Source: Aquanectria penicillioides
Taxonomy: Eukaryota > Ascomycota > Sordariomycetes > Hypocreales > Nectriaceae
Reading direction: 5' to 3'
Length of the DNA stretch: 64,000 bases
NCBI GenBank assembly: GCA_003415625.1
Contig: PYIU01000001.1
Location: 4,960,746-5,024,745, forward strand
Shown: one piece after another, positions 1 to 10,429 of the stretch
Numbering within the stretch: the first letter of the stretch is position 1
Layout: each line of letters starts with the position of its first letter
Position numbers and translations under genes: made by a program
Notes under the pieces: model-generated
Database searches by the model: none
Seen by the model: only the letters and a program-made list of their open reading frames with translations
What the model was told of the DNA's origin: nothing

Positions 1-1
1 A

Positions 2-508
2 TACATTCTTGATTGGAATTACCGAAGGATTGCAAAGAAAATGGGCTTTTCCATTGATCGAAAACGAGGTGATGACCTTGCCAGGTTTCCGATTGAGAGT
101 GCGCGAATACAGCCCCTTTACCCGATGCTGGGGCTTGGAATTGCTACACTGATCGGCTACGGATGGGCACTGCAGGTCGAGGCCTCAGTGGCTGTTCCCT
201 TGGTTCTGGTCTTCTTGATCGGGACGCTAGTTCCCACTTCCTTTAGTGTCCTCAATACCTTGATAGTTGACCTCAACCCAAAGGCTCCAGCGACGGCTAC
301 ATCAGCGAACAATCTTGTGCGATGTTTGTTGGGGGCTGCGGCGACAGCAGCCATTGATAAAATGATCCAGGGCATGGGTCGGGGTTGGTGCTTTACGTTC
401 TTGGCATTGTTGAACCTTGCTCTGATGCCGGTGCTGAGATTGATTGATGCGCGTGGACTCGAATGGAGAGCGGCGCGCCTGAAGCGGGAAGAGCTGGGCC
501 GAGCTTAG
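2..508 (+). CDS. MFS multidrug transporter, DHA1/Qdr type, C-terminal part (5' end outside window)
   Basis: This is the 3' part of a major facilitator superfamily transporter. The reading frame is already open at base 2 and stops at 508, giving about 168 residues. The segment starts with a charged cytosolic loop (DWNYRRIAKKMG, then SIDRKRGDDLARFPIE), followed by hydrophobic helices near residues 40-60, 63-85, 100-115 and 125-140. The stretch LNTLIVDLNPKAPATATSAN resembles the TM10-11 region of fungal DHA1 drug:H+ antiporters of the Qdr/Dtr type, which export small molecules at the plasma membrane. The tail ends in a short basic cytosolic segment. The substrate cannot be told from this part. 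Confidence is high for the superfamily and moderate for the subfamily. Confidence 0.85.
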   Translation, partial: YILDWNYRRIAKKMGFSIDRKRGDDLARFPIESARIQPLYPMLGLGIATLIGYGWALQVEASVAVPLVLVFLIGTLVPTSFSVLNTLIVDLNPKAPATATSANNLVRCLLGAAATAAIDKMIQGMGRGWCFTFLALLNLALMPVLRLIDARGLEWRAARLKREELGRA

Positions 509-645
509 TTGATAACTAGAATGATTGATGATAAACATTCATATGTGATTTACCCTTCCACCAAGCCAGGACGAGGATAACAATGGGCGGCGGGAGAGAG
601 TTCAGCGGTTCATAGGCATTAAATATTGTGATTGATGTGATTGAG

Positions 646-1318
646 TTATAGTGCCGCAACAGCATGTTCCAGGGACTCCCTCTGAGCCTCCCACATTAGC
701 CAATCCGAACGTGTGGTCCTGTGAAGTCTAGTGAGCATTGTGCTGGTCAATTTTCCACAACCAAGCTGGAACTTACGGCAATAGTCCCATGGCGTTGACT
801 TTCCAAACTCCCACACCTAGTGCCAGAATCTGCATTGCCACGTATACAAATTTCACCTGCAACATCTGTGCCGCGTTGCTCTCGGTGTGAAACCGCTCAA
901 AGGCTTGGTTGGTGCTCATCAATCCCGCCAACGGGTTCTTAAAGGCCATAAACACCATCATGATGCTGAAGATTTGCAGCGAGTTTCCTGGCATGTACAT
1001 CATAATGGCGGTCATGGGGAGGTTCTTGACGGGTGCCAGTGCGACCTCCCACGCCTTCTTGAGCTTCAACGTGTCCATCTCCTCGGCCGTCGGGGGCTTG
1101 CGCGGCTGGACTTTGGACTCCCTGCTCTGCTTCTGCTACGAGGGTTAGAGCTCTGCACAAGTCTTCGGATTCGATAAAGAGGGAAAGCGTGCCTTGGATG
1201 GAGCTGCGCCGGAGGCAAAGCCTGGAGGGTCTGCGATGCCAGGAACTTTAGTCTTGGGGGCAGGGGGCGATTCTAGCTGGGCGACCCAGACGGGGACAGC
1301 GGACTTGGCGGACGCCAT
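646..1318 (-). CDS. EMC4: ER membrane protein complex subunit 4
   Basis: EMC4 is part of the EMC insertase, which inserts tail-anchored and multipass proteins into the ER membrane. Three exons are modelled: 1318-1193, 1135-777 and 718-646, giving 185 residues, the usual fungal size. The family signature is plain: PTAEEMDTLKLKKAWE, then two hydrophobic segments (around NSLQIFSIMMVFMAF and VKFVYVAMQILALGVGVW) and the terminal TTRSDWLMWEAQRE. That C-terminal piece is in frame only after removing the 58-nt intron 719-776 (donor GTAAGT). The first intron (1136-1192, 57 nt) has a GC donor (AAG|GCACGC) with CTAAC close to its TAG acceptor. It must be removed because the unspliced frame has stops. 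The start at 1318 is the first ATG. The gene is divergent from the AP-1 beta gene. Confidence 0.93.
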
Positions 1319-2095
1319 TGCGGTAGCTGGCGACGGGTTGATCTAAACTGCGTATCTCGGTGTATCGCTCACAAGATGGTGGTTTGGCCGCGGTCGTCGG
1401 GCTGGTCGCAGATGGTACATGTAGGTCGAAGGTCGTGTGGTTGCAGGAAGGCTGAGGGCATCGGCCAGCTTGGAGCATTACTCGTGGCCCACTCAAGGTC
1501 CTGGCATGACCCTGTGCAATGGGCCGGGCCTAGCAGTTTTTCCGCATAATTGCCACTGAATGCGGGAGGTCCTCTCTACCTAGGCGACGTTATCGATAGC
1601 GCCCAGAATGGAAACCCCCCCCCCCCGGTCGCAATTTGGCTTACCTCAGTTGAGCTCCCCTTTCCACACCCCGAAGACCCCGACGCCTGACCGGTGACGA
1701 GCAAGCAACAATCCACGACGACTGCCGTATATGTATCTGCGGCAGAGCCACGTCTGACGACCGATAGCGACTTCACAGACCGTCCGCGACGTCGACCGCC
1801 CACGCCCGACGATAAGACATCCATCCCATCGCTCAAGTGGCTTGGATCGCGGGCACCCTCGAGACGCACATGTGACGTCCCCTCCCTCCACCCTCCACGG
1901 AAACCTGGTGCTGGACACGCATCTCGCCCAATTGGGTGCGCGATCGCGAGGACCGACGTGACGTCCCAAGACCAAGACGTGAGGGGTTTGCTTGTTCCAA
2001 GGCGCCTATTCCGCTTTAATCGCCCATCGCCTGCGTGAGAAGGAGGAGGACATTCCCGTCGCCAGCACCATCCGCAGGGGTACAAGTACGACACC
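1319..2095. promoter_or_regulatory. Divergent promoter region between EMC4 and AP-1 beta
   Basis: This 777-bp intergenic region separates two outward-facing genes. It holds a run of 12 C (1615-1626) and two identical TGACGTCCC sites (1873-1881 and 1959-1967) that match the core of cAMP-response/UPR-type bZIP elements. A CCAATTGG palindrome lies near 1929. ORFs up to 190 codons here are GC-rich chance frames without family resemblance. The regulatory role is inference from motif shape. Confidence 0.45.
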
Positions 2096-4718
2096 ATGTC
2101 AAGTTCCCAAGGCGGAGGGGACTCCAAGCTGTTTGCTCGGGTAAGCATCCGCCCTTTGTTCCTTTTTTTTTTTCATGTCTCAGCCTCGTGGGACGCAACG
2201 GTCGACAAACTTGACGTCGTCAACTTCCCAACCTTGCGACCGCTTCCATATTCCGCCTCCCATCCCACCGACTCTTGTTTGCTGTCGCGCAAGCAGCCCC
2301 TCCCCGTCCCTCTCCCTCCCCTCCGTCTCCGATCCTGTCTCCGTCTCGCTCCGATGTCTTGGTCAATAAACCTTGGCAAAGCGACACAGTTTACTAGATG
2401 GCCGCCATGTTCCTCGCATACATTCCACCTCCGGCGTATAACTCATGGCTAAAAACTCCACAGGGCAAAGTAGCCGAGCTACGCCTCGAGCTAAACAGCG
2501 GAGGAAAGAAGGATAAGAACTACTCCGGGAAGAAGATTGCCCTAAAGAAGATTGTGGCCAACATGACGATGAGCAACAACGACATGGTTGCTCTGTTCCC
2601 GGATATCATTGGATGCATGCACATCCAGAGTTTGGAAATCAAGAAAATGTATGCAACAGCAATGCAATATGGGAAACAAGATGATACTAACCTGGAATTA
2701 GGTGCTTCCTCTTCCTCGTCAACTACGCAAGAATGAGACCCGAGATTGCTGTCAAAGCCATCCCGGTTCTAGAACATGCATGTTTTCTCCGTATTACCTG
2801 AGAGAAGAGAGTGGCGCTAACAGATTCTAGGACATGGAAGATCATAGCCCCCTGGTGCGAGCGTTGGCGCTTCGAACAATGTCGTACATTCATGTCCGCG
2901 AATTTGTCGAGGCCACTGTTCCAATTGTCAAACAGATGTTGAAAGACGGAGATCCTTACGTACGCAAGACAGCTGCGTTCTGTGTTGCCAAGCTTTATGA
3001 CCATGACCGTCATATGGTGGAGAACTCGGACCTGATCGATCGTCTAAACTCATTGCTCAGGGATGACAACCCTACCGTGGTTGCTAGTGCACTTGCTAGT
3101 TTGATGGACATCTGGGAGCGCAGCGACGCTATCAAGTTGACCATCGATTATAGCAATGCGTCCAAGATGGTGGCAATTCTTCCCGACTGTTCAGAGTAAG
3201 TTTTCCTCAGATATAGTATTATGTTGACATTACTGACATATCGGGTTAAAAAGATGGGGTCAGACATACATCCTTGAAGCTCTGATGTCTTACGTCCCAC
3301 AGGAGTCAGGGGAAGCAGTTCTACTGGCTGAACGGATATCACCGCGGCTGTCACACTCCAATTCGTCAGTAGTGTTGACATGCGTCCGAGTCATCCTTTA
3401 TTTGATGAATTATGTCTCCGACCAAAAGCAAGTCTCGGCCCTGTGCAAGAAGCTATCACCTCCCCTCGTCACCCTCCTCGCCAAAGGGCCCGAGGTGCAA
3501 TACCTAGCTCTCCGTAACGCCTTGTTGATTCTACAACGACGACCAGACGTTTTGAGGAACGATATCCGTGTTTTCTTTTGCAAATACAACGACCCCATCT
3601 ACGTCAAGGTTACGAAACTGGAGCTTATTTTCATGCTCGCCACCGAGGACAACATCGACGAAGTTCTCACCGAGCTTCGAGAGTATGCCACGGAAATTGA
3701 TGTTCACTTCGTCCGCAAGGCGGTCCGCGCCATCGGCAAACTTGCCATTAAAATTGAGCCTGCCGCCAGACGTTGCATCAACCTACTCCTGGAGCTCGTT
3801 GCAACAAAGGTCACATATATCGTACAAGAAGCTACTGTCGTTATCCGAAACATCTTCCGAAAGTACCCTAACCAATACGAGTCAATCATTAGCACCCTTT
3901 GTGAGCACCTCGATTCATTGGATGAGCCGGAAGCCAAGGCAGCCATGATTTGGGTCATTGGCCAGTACGCCGATCGCATCGAAAACAGCGACGCATTGTT
4001 GGAAGACTTTTTGTACTCATTCGCCGAGGAGCCAGTCGAAGTGCAACTTGCGCTGCTTACAGCGACTGTTAAGCTGTTCATTCAGCGACCAACCAAGGGC
4101 CAGGAACTTGTACCAAGGGTTTTGAAGTGGGCCACCGAGGAGACGGATAACCCTGATCTTCGAGACAGAGCCTACATGTATTGGAGACTGCTGTCCACGG
4201 ATATGAACGCAGCAAGGCAGATTGTCATGGGCGAGAAGCCGGCCATCACTGCCGAGTCGGAGCGCTTAGACAATGCCACATTGGAGGAAATGTGTCTGAA
4301 TGTTGGCACATTGGCAACTGTTTACCTAAAGCCAGTCCAGACTGTCTTCAGGTCAGCACGACCGAGAAAGCTCCAGGATTCACCAGCCCTTCAGAAACGA
4401 AACTATGCAGCGGGAGACAGCCAAAAGAGCATTAGCATGTTTGGCAATGCCTCACAGCCAACGGACATCGACCTACGAAGCAGGCAGGCCGCAGGCAATG
4501 GGGATGGCAACCTTCAGCAGGCCGTGAATGACGCAGATGCGTACTTCTCAAGCCTAGGCACTCAGCAGATGGCGGCAATGAATATTAGTGAGGGAGATGA
4601 TGTATTCGGCGGTGGTAATGGAGCCGGGACGGGTTACGTGGTGAGTGCTCACGCGCCTCAGGCAGTGCTTCAGCCTGCCCAGGGCCAGGGAAGCAACGGT
4701 GATCTACTGGTGCTGTAG
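2096..4718 (+). CDS. apl2: AP-1 clathrin adaptor complex, beta subunit (beta-adaptin)
   Basis: The large beta subunit of the AP-1 adaptor links cargo and clathrin at the trans-Golgi/endosome. Five exons are modelled: 2096-2140, 2464-2648, 2702-2777, 2831-3195 and 3254-4718, giving 711 residues. The adaptin HEAT-repeat trunk spans residues 10-540 ([57 protein letters not shown]). A Ser/Gly/Gln-rich hinge follows, and the protein ends at residue 711 with no C-terminal ear, as I recall for filamentous-fungal AP-1 beta. The first intron is long (323 nt) and pyrimidine-rich. The third (2778-2830) uses a GC donor (CAT|GCATGT) and is required to join ...PVLEH to DMEDHSP. The AP-2 beta paralogue is the main alternative, so the AP-1 assignment is likely rather than certain. 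Confidence 0.9.
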
Positions 4719-7700
4719 GTAATTACAAATGTAGCGATGAAGAATTGTGGAATGTGAATCGGATTCGATCCAGTCATTTAGGCGTCTGATATAACAGGCT
4801 ATTGTCATGGGCCATGGGGTACTCGCCCCGTTGTTCCTAGTGGGCGAACCGTCGCCTGTATGAATATGCAAGTGAAGACAGTTCAAGGTCGGATGGCACC
4901 GCGCCTTGTCTATTCTAGCGCAACCCACGCTGTCGCTAAGGCCGTAGGGTTGACTCGTTTGGGAATCGACGCAGAACTTTATCCAGATAGCCAGGAATCG
5001 CTAGGCCCGTCGTGCCTGGGCAGCGTCGTAGTGGGCGGCCACAGGGAGCAGAAGCAGGGAGCCTCGAGGGTAAACCTGAACCGGGGGGGTAACCCGACAT
5101 GGCTTTGCCTACTTGGCTACGCTATCGAAAAAAGCACAGGCATCAACAATACACTGGCATAAGACCCTTGCTGGACTAGGGGCTCCCTCCAAAGATGGTG
5201 TGCGCCTGAATGCCCCATGTTTGTTGATGAGGGTTGCTGTGGGAAAACATCCTCGAGAAGGGGATGAGGGCGCTTCTAGACCGACCGATTTGTCTGAGGT
5301 GTTACGTTGTGGTGCGGTGGCGGCTACGGGACGGTGCTGATGCCCCAGAGTTACACGCAGAACAGGAAGGTCTGTTGAGCAATGAAATGGGAGATGGTGC
5401 TGGGACGGGATGGACGGTGGTCTCGTCTAACCTGGGAATTGACTCTCCCTTGAAGTGAGTGTGAGATTGTGAGCGTGTGAGAGTGCGTTGGGAGGGGGGC
5501 CCTTTGGGGAGGTTCCTTACTTGAGAGTGCCTCCGTAACCTTGGCTGCTAACGGCAGGTTCATCTCCGGGAACCAATAAATGGGCCTGGCATTCTGACGA
5601 TGTGAGCCCAAATACTCCGTATTTCCATTCCCTTCCAGCATCAGAAAACCAACAGGACGACGAGTAATGGTCGGTTCATTACCGCTTGCCGGGTCATCAG
5701 AGAGTGTATCTTTGTTTATTTCTCTGTCCGCCCCCTCCCCCCCCCTTTTGAGGTTGCAGGGCCTGATGGGTGGGCTTCATGTATGCATTTGCGCCGTCCC
5801 AAAGCAGGTATCGAGACAGCAGGAGACGACGTAACCTCGGAATCATAATGACACCAGAACGTCCCCCTCGCCTTGGTCTTGGGAGCCACCAGAGGCACAG
5901 AGGGCTCTGTGCACTGCCACAGCGCGGACGGGGAGGCAGAGGCCAGTGACCCGAGAATGGGGGAGCCAACCGGAAGGCATGGCGAGTGACGGTGCAGCGG
6001 ACACTGTGCAGTTTAGGCGAATGTGCCCGTGTGCTGGCCAGCGCTAGCCTACTGCTGGAGACGGTGGGGAGGCTGGCAGGTTGGCAGGTCCAGTGCTGAC
6101 GAAGCCTCGGCTGGGTGTGCTACAGCGGGTTTGGAAAAGGGTCTGCCCACTCGCTCTCAGCGCCTCACTCACACATGGCATTTGGAATTCATGGTACCGG
6201 TATTTTCCCAAAAATATACACTTCCACTCTAAAAATATCTTGGTGTAATTTATCGAAGTGTTCGTTTTATTTCAGGTAATACATTGCGGTTTAGTCATAA
6301 ATTGTTTATTGCTCTTGAGTTATAGTTGCGAACCAGAAGACTCTTGAGATGCCAAGTGAACGGGCCGAACCCTTTGGCACCAACAGGACCAAGGTGAGGA
6401 GCGTCCCGGCCCCAGTGACACACTGAGCGCCCAACAAGCGCTGAACGAAGAGGGCGAAAATACAGTGCGAACAATACCCGTCCGTGGGCGGCGGCGCTCC
6501 CGGGTGTAGTTCCCCTTGGGTTGAGCAACGACCGGCGTGAATTGCCTTTGATTCCTTGTGATAAAATGATGTCTAGCAAATGGGCCCTTCTTGGAGTGGG
6601 GGAGGGCTCGCCTCCCTTTGCCTCACAGGAGAGATGTTTTGCAGGACGGTGCCTGTGAAAGAACTGCCATCATCGTCTCGCCCCTTCCCAATCCTTTGGT
6701 GTTTTGATTACTGCATGTTGCAAATGCGAATGCCTTGCATTGGATGCTCCTCGCCCAACTACCTAGGTACCTTACTTTGCCTACCAAGGTAAGCTACCTA
6801 CCTAATGTACATTGTTGATCCTCGCTCGCTTCCCCTTCCTTCACCTGCACAACCTCCCAGTTTTCATATCCTCGAGGCCATCGTGGGTGGGCTTGGTATC
6901 GAAAACCCTACTACCAAAAGGGAAATCCTCTTTTTGGGCGAGGGGTCTCAGTTCATTCTTCTTCTTCCTTTTTTTTTTGTTTGTTCTCTTTGTGTCTTTG
7001 GTTTGAGTCGCCCATTCTTTTGGTCCTTGTCTTTTATCGTCTGGGATGACTCGTGAGAAACTGACTCCCTGTCACGTCCCAAGTCTGAGGTACCAACCAC
7101 GTCCCAACCCTCCCACACTCATCGTCACTGGCCAGCTCTGACCAATCATTAGACATATTTGAGAGGCCAGGTTGTTGTACCGATCGACGTGCGCCGTCAC
7201 CGAAGAAGGGTTGTAAAGGGGGGATTCATCAATCCAAGTCAACACGCTCGTTGCTTCTTGCTGTGAGCCTTAGGTTGGCCGGACGGCATGCTGTTGCTCT
7301 GTCGTCGACGATCATTCATCAACTTGTCCGTCTCAGACCATCCCGCTTTTCAACTCCAGGGCCCACACCCGTCCCCCTCGCCTCCTCTCGTCTCCTCTTC
7401 TGTTTGGTTCTTGTCAGGCAAAGCTTCCAAAAAGACTCCACCGCGAGCCCACTCGCACCGTCCGTCCCAGGCACTGAGACTCCACCTCGGTCTCCACGGC
7501 CCATCCGCCAACCGCCAGCGCCAGCGCCAGCCCTGCGTTGGGTGCGTTGCGTTGCGGTGCGTTGCGTTGCGTACGCTCCGATTTCTGGCTTCTGGCTGCA
7601 CCTGCACTGCGCTGCGCTGCACTGTACTGGGATACGCTACCGCTACTGCGTTGCATCCATTGTCTGACTGAGTCTCTTGTCTGGCTGACAATCCTCCGGC

Positions 7701-7977
7701 CTCCCCCCACCCCCGGTTTCCCGGCCCCCGGCCTACTAGAGGCGATCCTCCTTGAGAACTTGACGTCTTTCACTTCCGAGACCTGGGCCACACTCAGTAC
7801 CACATTCCCTCAACTCATCCATCTGCCATCCTCGATCCCCCCGAATCCGCCGCCTGCAAGTGCTGCCCCATCTCGACGAATGAATTAGTCTGCTTCGCCG
7901 ACCTCTCGTTCCTCGATCGCTCTCGCGTGGTGCAACCACCACCTGTCCACCACCCGACCCCTTCGCCGATCACCAAA
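4719..7977. other. 3.26-kb intergenic region without a supportable gene
   Basis: Open frames here are short (at most 138 codons) and lack family features. The last 1.2 kb before the UBL gene (about 6800-7970) is strongly C/T-rich on the + strand, with repeated TTTTTC and CCTC tracts and the GCGTTGCGTTGCG stutter near 7547-7571. That composition suits a long transcribed leader or promoter of the downstream gene. A TACCTAGGTA palindrome sits at 6760-6769, followed by several partial copies up to about 6805. A 9-C run lies at 5737-5745. Confidence 0.4.
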
Positions 7978-8827
7978 ATGTCGGCACCTGCGGATTCCAC
8001 CACTCCTGGTGGCAAGCCCGTAGCCGAGGACGCTTCACGTCTCGAGCAGCCCAAGGACGCCGTGCCCATGGAGAGCATTTCTCAAAACTCGTCCGATTTC
8101 GCTCCCGTCGCCGACGCCGCCGACAAACCTGTCGTGAAGAAGGATGCGACTGAGCCCTCATCCTCCACCGCCGTTCCATCCACTTCCGAGTCCCCCGAAC
8201 AGTCCACCGTCACGGTTCCAGCATCTCCCAAGGGCAAGGAGAAGGAGACTGCTCCTCCACCCCCCGCCAAGGAGTCTCAAGACGCCATGGCCATCGGCCC
8301 TGCAGTCGACGACATCAAGAGCGCCCAGACATCCAGTACCGACGGTCCCGTGTGCAACATCACCCTTCTCCTGACCTCTGGAAGTCGTCATCCGTATAAG
8401 ATTGATGCGAAATACCTGAGCAGACGGAACGTAGACATCCCCGACCAGACCGAGAGTGGCCAACCGGATCCCTTCAGCATCAGCATCTATACCCTCAAGG
8501 AGCTGATTCTACGAGAATGGCGAAGCGATTGGGAGGCGAAGCCTGCTAGCCCAAGCAGCATTAGGCTTATTCATTTCGGAAAGTTGTTGGACGATAAGGA
8601 GCAGCTGAAAAGTAAGCCACGCAGCGTTATCTAGACACCATTGAGTATCGTGTGCTGACCCACTACCAGAGTACCAGCTCAGTGCAGAGAGCCCGAATGT
8701 TGTGCACATGAGTATTCGACCTCAGGATCTTGACGAGGAAGAACCAAAGTCGGGAAGCAAGAATCTTGCGTCGGCTGGCGCTGATGGTCAACGCCAACGA
8801 GGAGGTGGCTGTTGCGTGGTATTATGA
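7978..8827 (+). CDS. Membrane-anchored ubiquitin-fold protein (UBL3/MUB type)
   Basis: This is a ubiquitin-like protein with a prenylation signal. Exons 7978-8611 and 8670-8827 give 263 residues. The first about 120 residues are low-complexity Ser/Pro/Thr/Ala, probably disordered. The UBL3-like fold follows (CNITLLLTSGSRHPYKID, TLKELILREW, SIRLIHFGKLLDDKEQLK, then after the 58-nt intron KYQLSAESPNVVHMSIRP). The protein ends in GGGCCVVL: a CaaX box with terminal Leu, predicting geranylgeranylation, and an adjacent Cys that is a plausible palmitoylation site. Animal UBL3 and plant MUBs end similarly and act at membranes, recruiting E2 enzymes or sorting cargo to vesicles. The ATG at 7978 (context CAAAATG) is the first in frame. 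Confidence 0.88.
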
Positions 8828-9402
8828 GCACCGCATATATTGGGATACCAGCGATGTCTTTTCTTTTTTTTTTCCCTTGCAGTGGCACAGGGCCCGACTC
8901 GACACTGCTCAAGCGGTATATAACTTCATGCGTCGGATCTTGTCGATTACCTACGGCACGAAGAGCATATTCGATAACACTCGGCCGGGTTTGCAGATTA
9001 GCCTGGACTAGGGCGATTGCATACATTGCCCTCACTCTCTGGTTACTTTTTTTTTTCCTCTTTTTTTTCTTCTTTTCTTGGTCTATTGTCTTTTACACAG
9101 GGAGAAGCGAATGACGGGAATGACTCGTGGAAGACGGGGATATCGGAGTCTACATTGGCGTAACATGTATAAATGTAATTCTTTGTTTGTCTTCAAGTAC
9201 CCCAGCCTCCGAATCGGGGTCGGTGGGCACGTTCATAGCAGGATAGATGGCATTCACGTTGCTGTACGCTGCACATGTTCTACTTTAACCTCGACTGCAG
9301 CTTGCCGCTGTTCTCATGACGGATGGCTTATCATGCTCTAAAGTGTATCGATGTTGTACATGACCTCTCGTTTCCCATTTCCTTGTGCCCAAATGTCCAT
9401 GT
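8828..9402. other. Convergent 3' intergenic region between the UBL gene and UMP1
   Basis: This 575-bp stretch between two convergent stop codons has poly(T) tracts near 8867-8875 and 9049-9070, presumably within 3' UTRs. I see no gene. Confidence 0.4.
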
Positions 9403-9930
9403 TTACTGAATCTTGAGCTTCTTCTCCATCTCGTCGTGGAAACCAGCAACGCCACGGGTCTCCTCGCCAGTGAAGACATCCTCCCAGGTGATGGTAGCCT
9501 CACGGCCCTTGAGGATCTCCTCGTGGACGCTAGGGAGACCGCCGCCCAGGGCCATGGGCCGCCACTCGCCGTCACGAACGATCTTGAGCTCCATGCCACG
9601 GCGGATGGGCTCGGCCATGCCAAAGGTGCGGCGCAGGGTCTCCATCCGCATCGACTCCTGGGTGGCCTCCCAGTTCTTGAGGCGGGACTCGAGAGGGTGG
9701 GCGGAGACGGGGTTGGAGGACTTGGCGTCGAAGGGCGAGGCGCCGACGCCGTGACGGAGGGTGTCGTGGATGCCAGGCGCGGAGGGCGCGGAGGAGGTGT
9801 GGGAGATGTGAGAGAAGGACTGGGGGTTGGAGCTGGCGGGGATGATGCGCATCGACTGTTGCAGGCGAGTTAGTCTTGGATTCGATTGGGGGTAATGGAG
9901 ATGGTGACGGAGGGCACTGTAGCTTACCAT
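9403..9930 (-). CDS. UMP1: Proteasome maturation factor UMP1/POMP
   Basis: UMP1 is the chaperone of 20S proteasome assembly; it is enclosed in the half-proteasome and degraded on maturation. The start codon alone forms the first coding exon (9930-9928). It is followed by the donor GTAAGC, a 72-nt intron (9856-9927) and exon 2 (9855-9403), giving 151 residues that begin MSMRIIPASS. Family features: HDTLRHGVGA, the strongly conserved HPLESRLKNWEATQE, METLRRTFGMAEPIRRGME, and the ending VFTGEETRGVAGFHDEMEKK. Reading through the intron would add an implausible N-terminus (MVSYSALRHHLHY...) absent from the family as I know it. The gene shares a 0.5-kb divergent promoter with the ABC ATPase. Confidence 0.95.
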   Translation of the reverse strand: MVSYSALRHHLHYPQSNPRLTRLQQSMRIIPASSNPQSFSHISHTSSAPSAPGIHDTLRHGVGASPFDAKSSNPVSAHPLESRLKNWEATQESMRMETLRRTFGMAEPIRRGMELKIVRDGEWRPMALGGGLPSVHEEILKGREATITWEDVFTGEETRGVAGFHDEMEKKLKIQ

Positions 9931-10429
9931 CTTGGCGGTTGTGCAGGGTTGATTGGGAGGTTTGGGTTGTGTAGGGAAACTGAGTGCGAGAAGGCGAGGT
10001 TCGAGAGGTGGTCGAGATGGGCGGAATGCCTGGGCGAGAGGTGGCGGCGGAGGTTGCAGTTGATGTTGATGGAGTTGCGGGCTTGAGGTTGACGACAGCT
10101 CCAAGCGTCGGCCCTGGCTTAGGCAGTCGGACAGCCTCGCGTCAACCACGGCCTGGAGGCTGCTGGAGCTCGATCCAGGTACGTACCTTCCGCATTTTCC
10201 CAGCGCTGGCTGGCTGGTACCTACCTAGGTAGGTAGCTGTGGTTGCCCAATCGCTGAAAAAAGGTACGTACCTCAATATGCAAATTACCCCGGAATGTTC
10301 TAAAGCCGACTATCACCGATTTATAGAGGTTCGTCATTGTCCGACGTCGCTGGCTCGAGTCGGCATCAAGACTCAGCGGCTTCGCCTCAACATGACCTCG
10401 AGAGTTCTACAAGACACTCAATCGGCATC
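9931..10429. promoter_or_regulatory. Divergent promoter of UMP1 and the twin-NBD ABC ATPase
   Basis: This 499-bp region contains TACCTAGGTA at 10222-10231, embedded in GGTACCTACCTAGGTAGGTAGC, and a second GGTACGTACCT at about 10263. A 13-codon upstream ORF (ATG at 10392, TGA at 10431-10433) ends exactly on the ABC start codon, overlapping it as ATGA. Translation of the ABC mRNA may therefore be tempered or coupled; this is inference. Confidence 0.45.

Noticed and set aside
1576..2148. 190-codon minus ORF in the EMC4/AP-1 beta promoter
   Set aside because: It overlaps the first exon of AP-1 beta on the other strand, is low in coding character and shows no recognisable motif.
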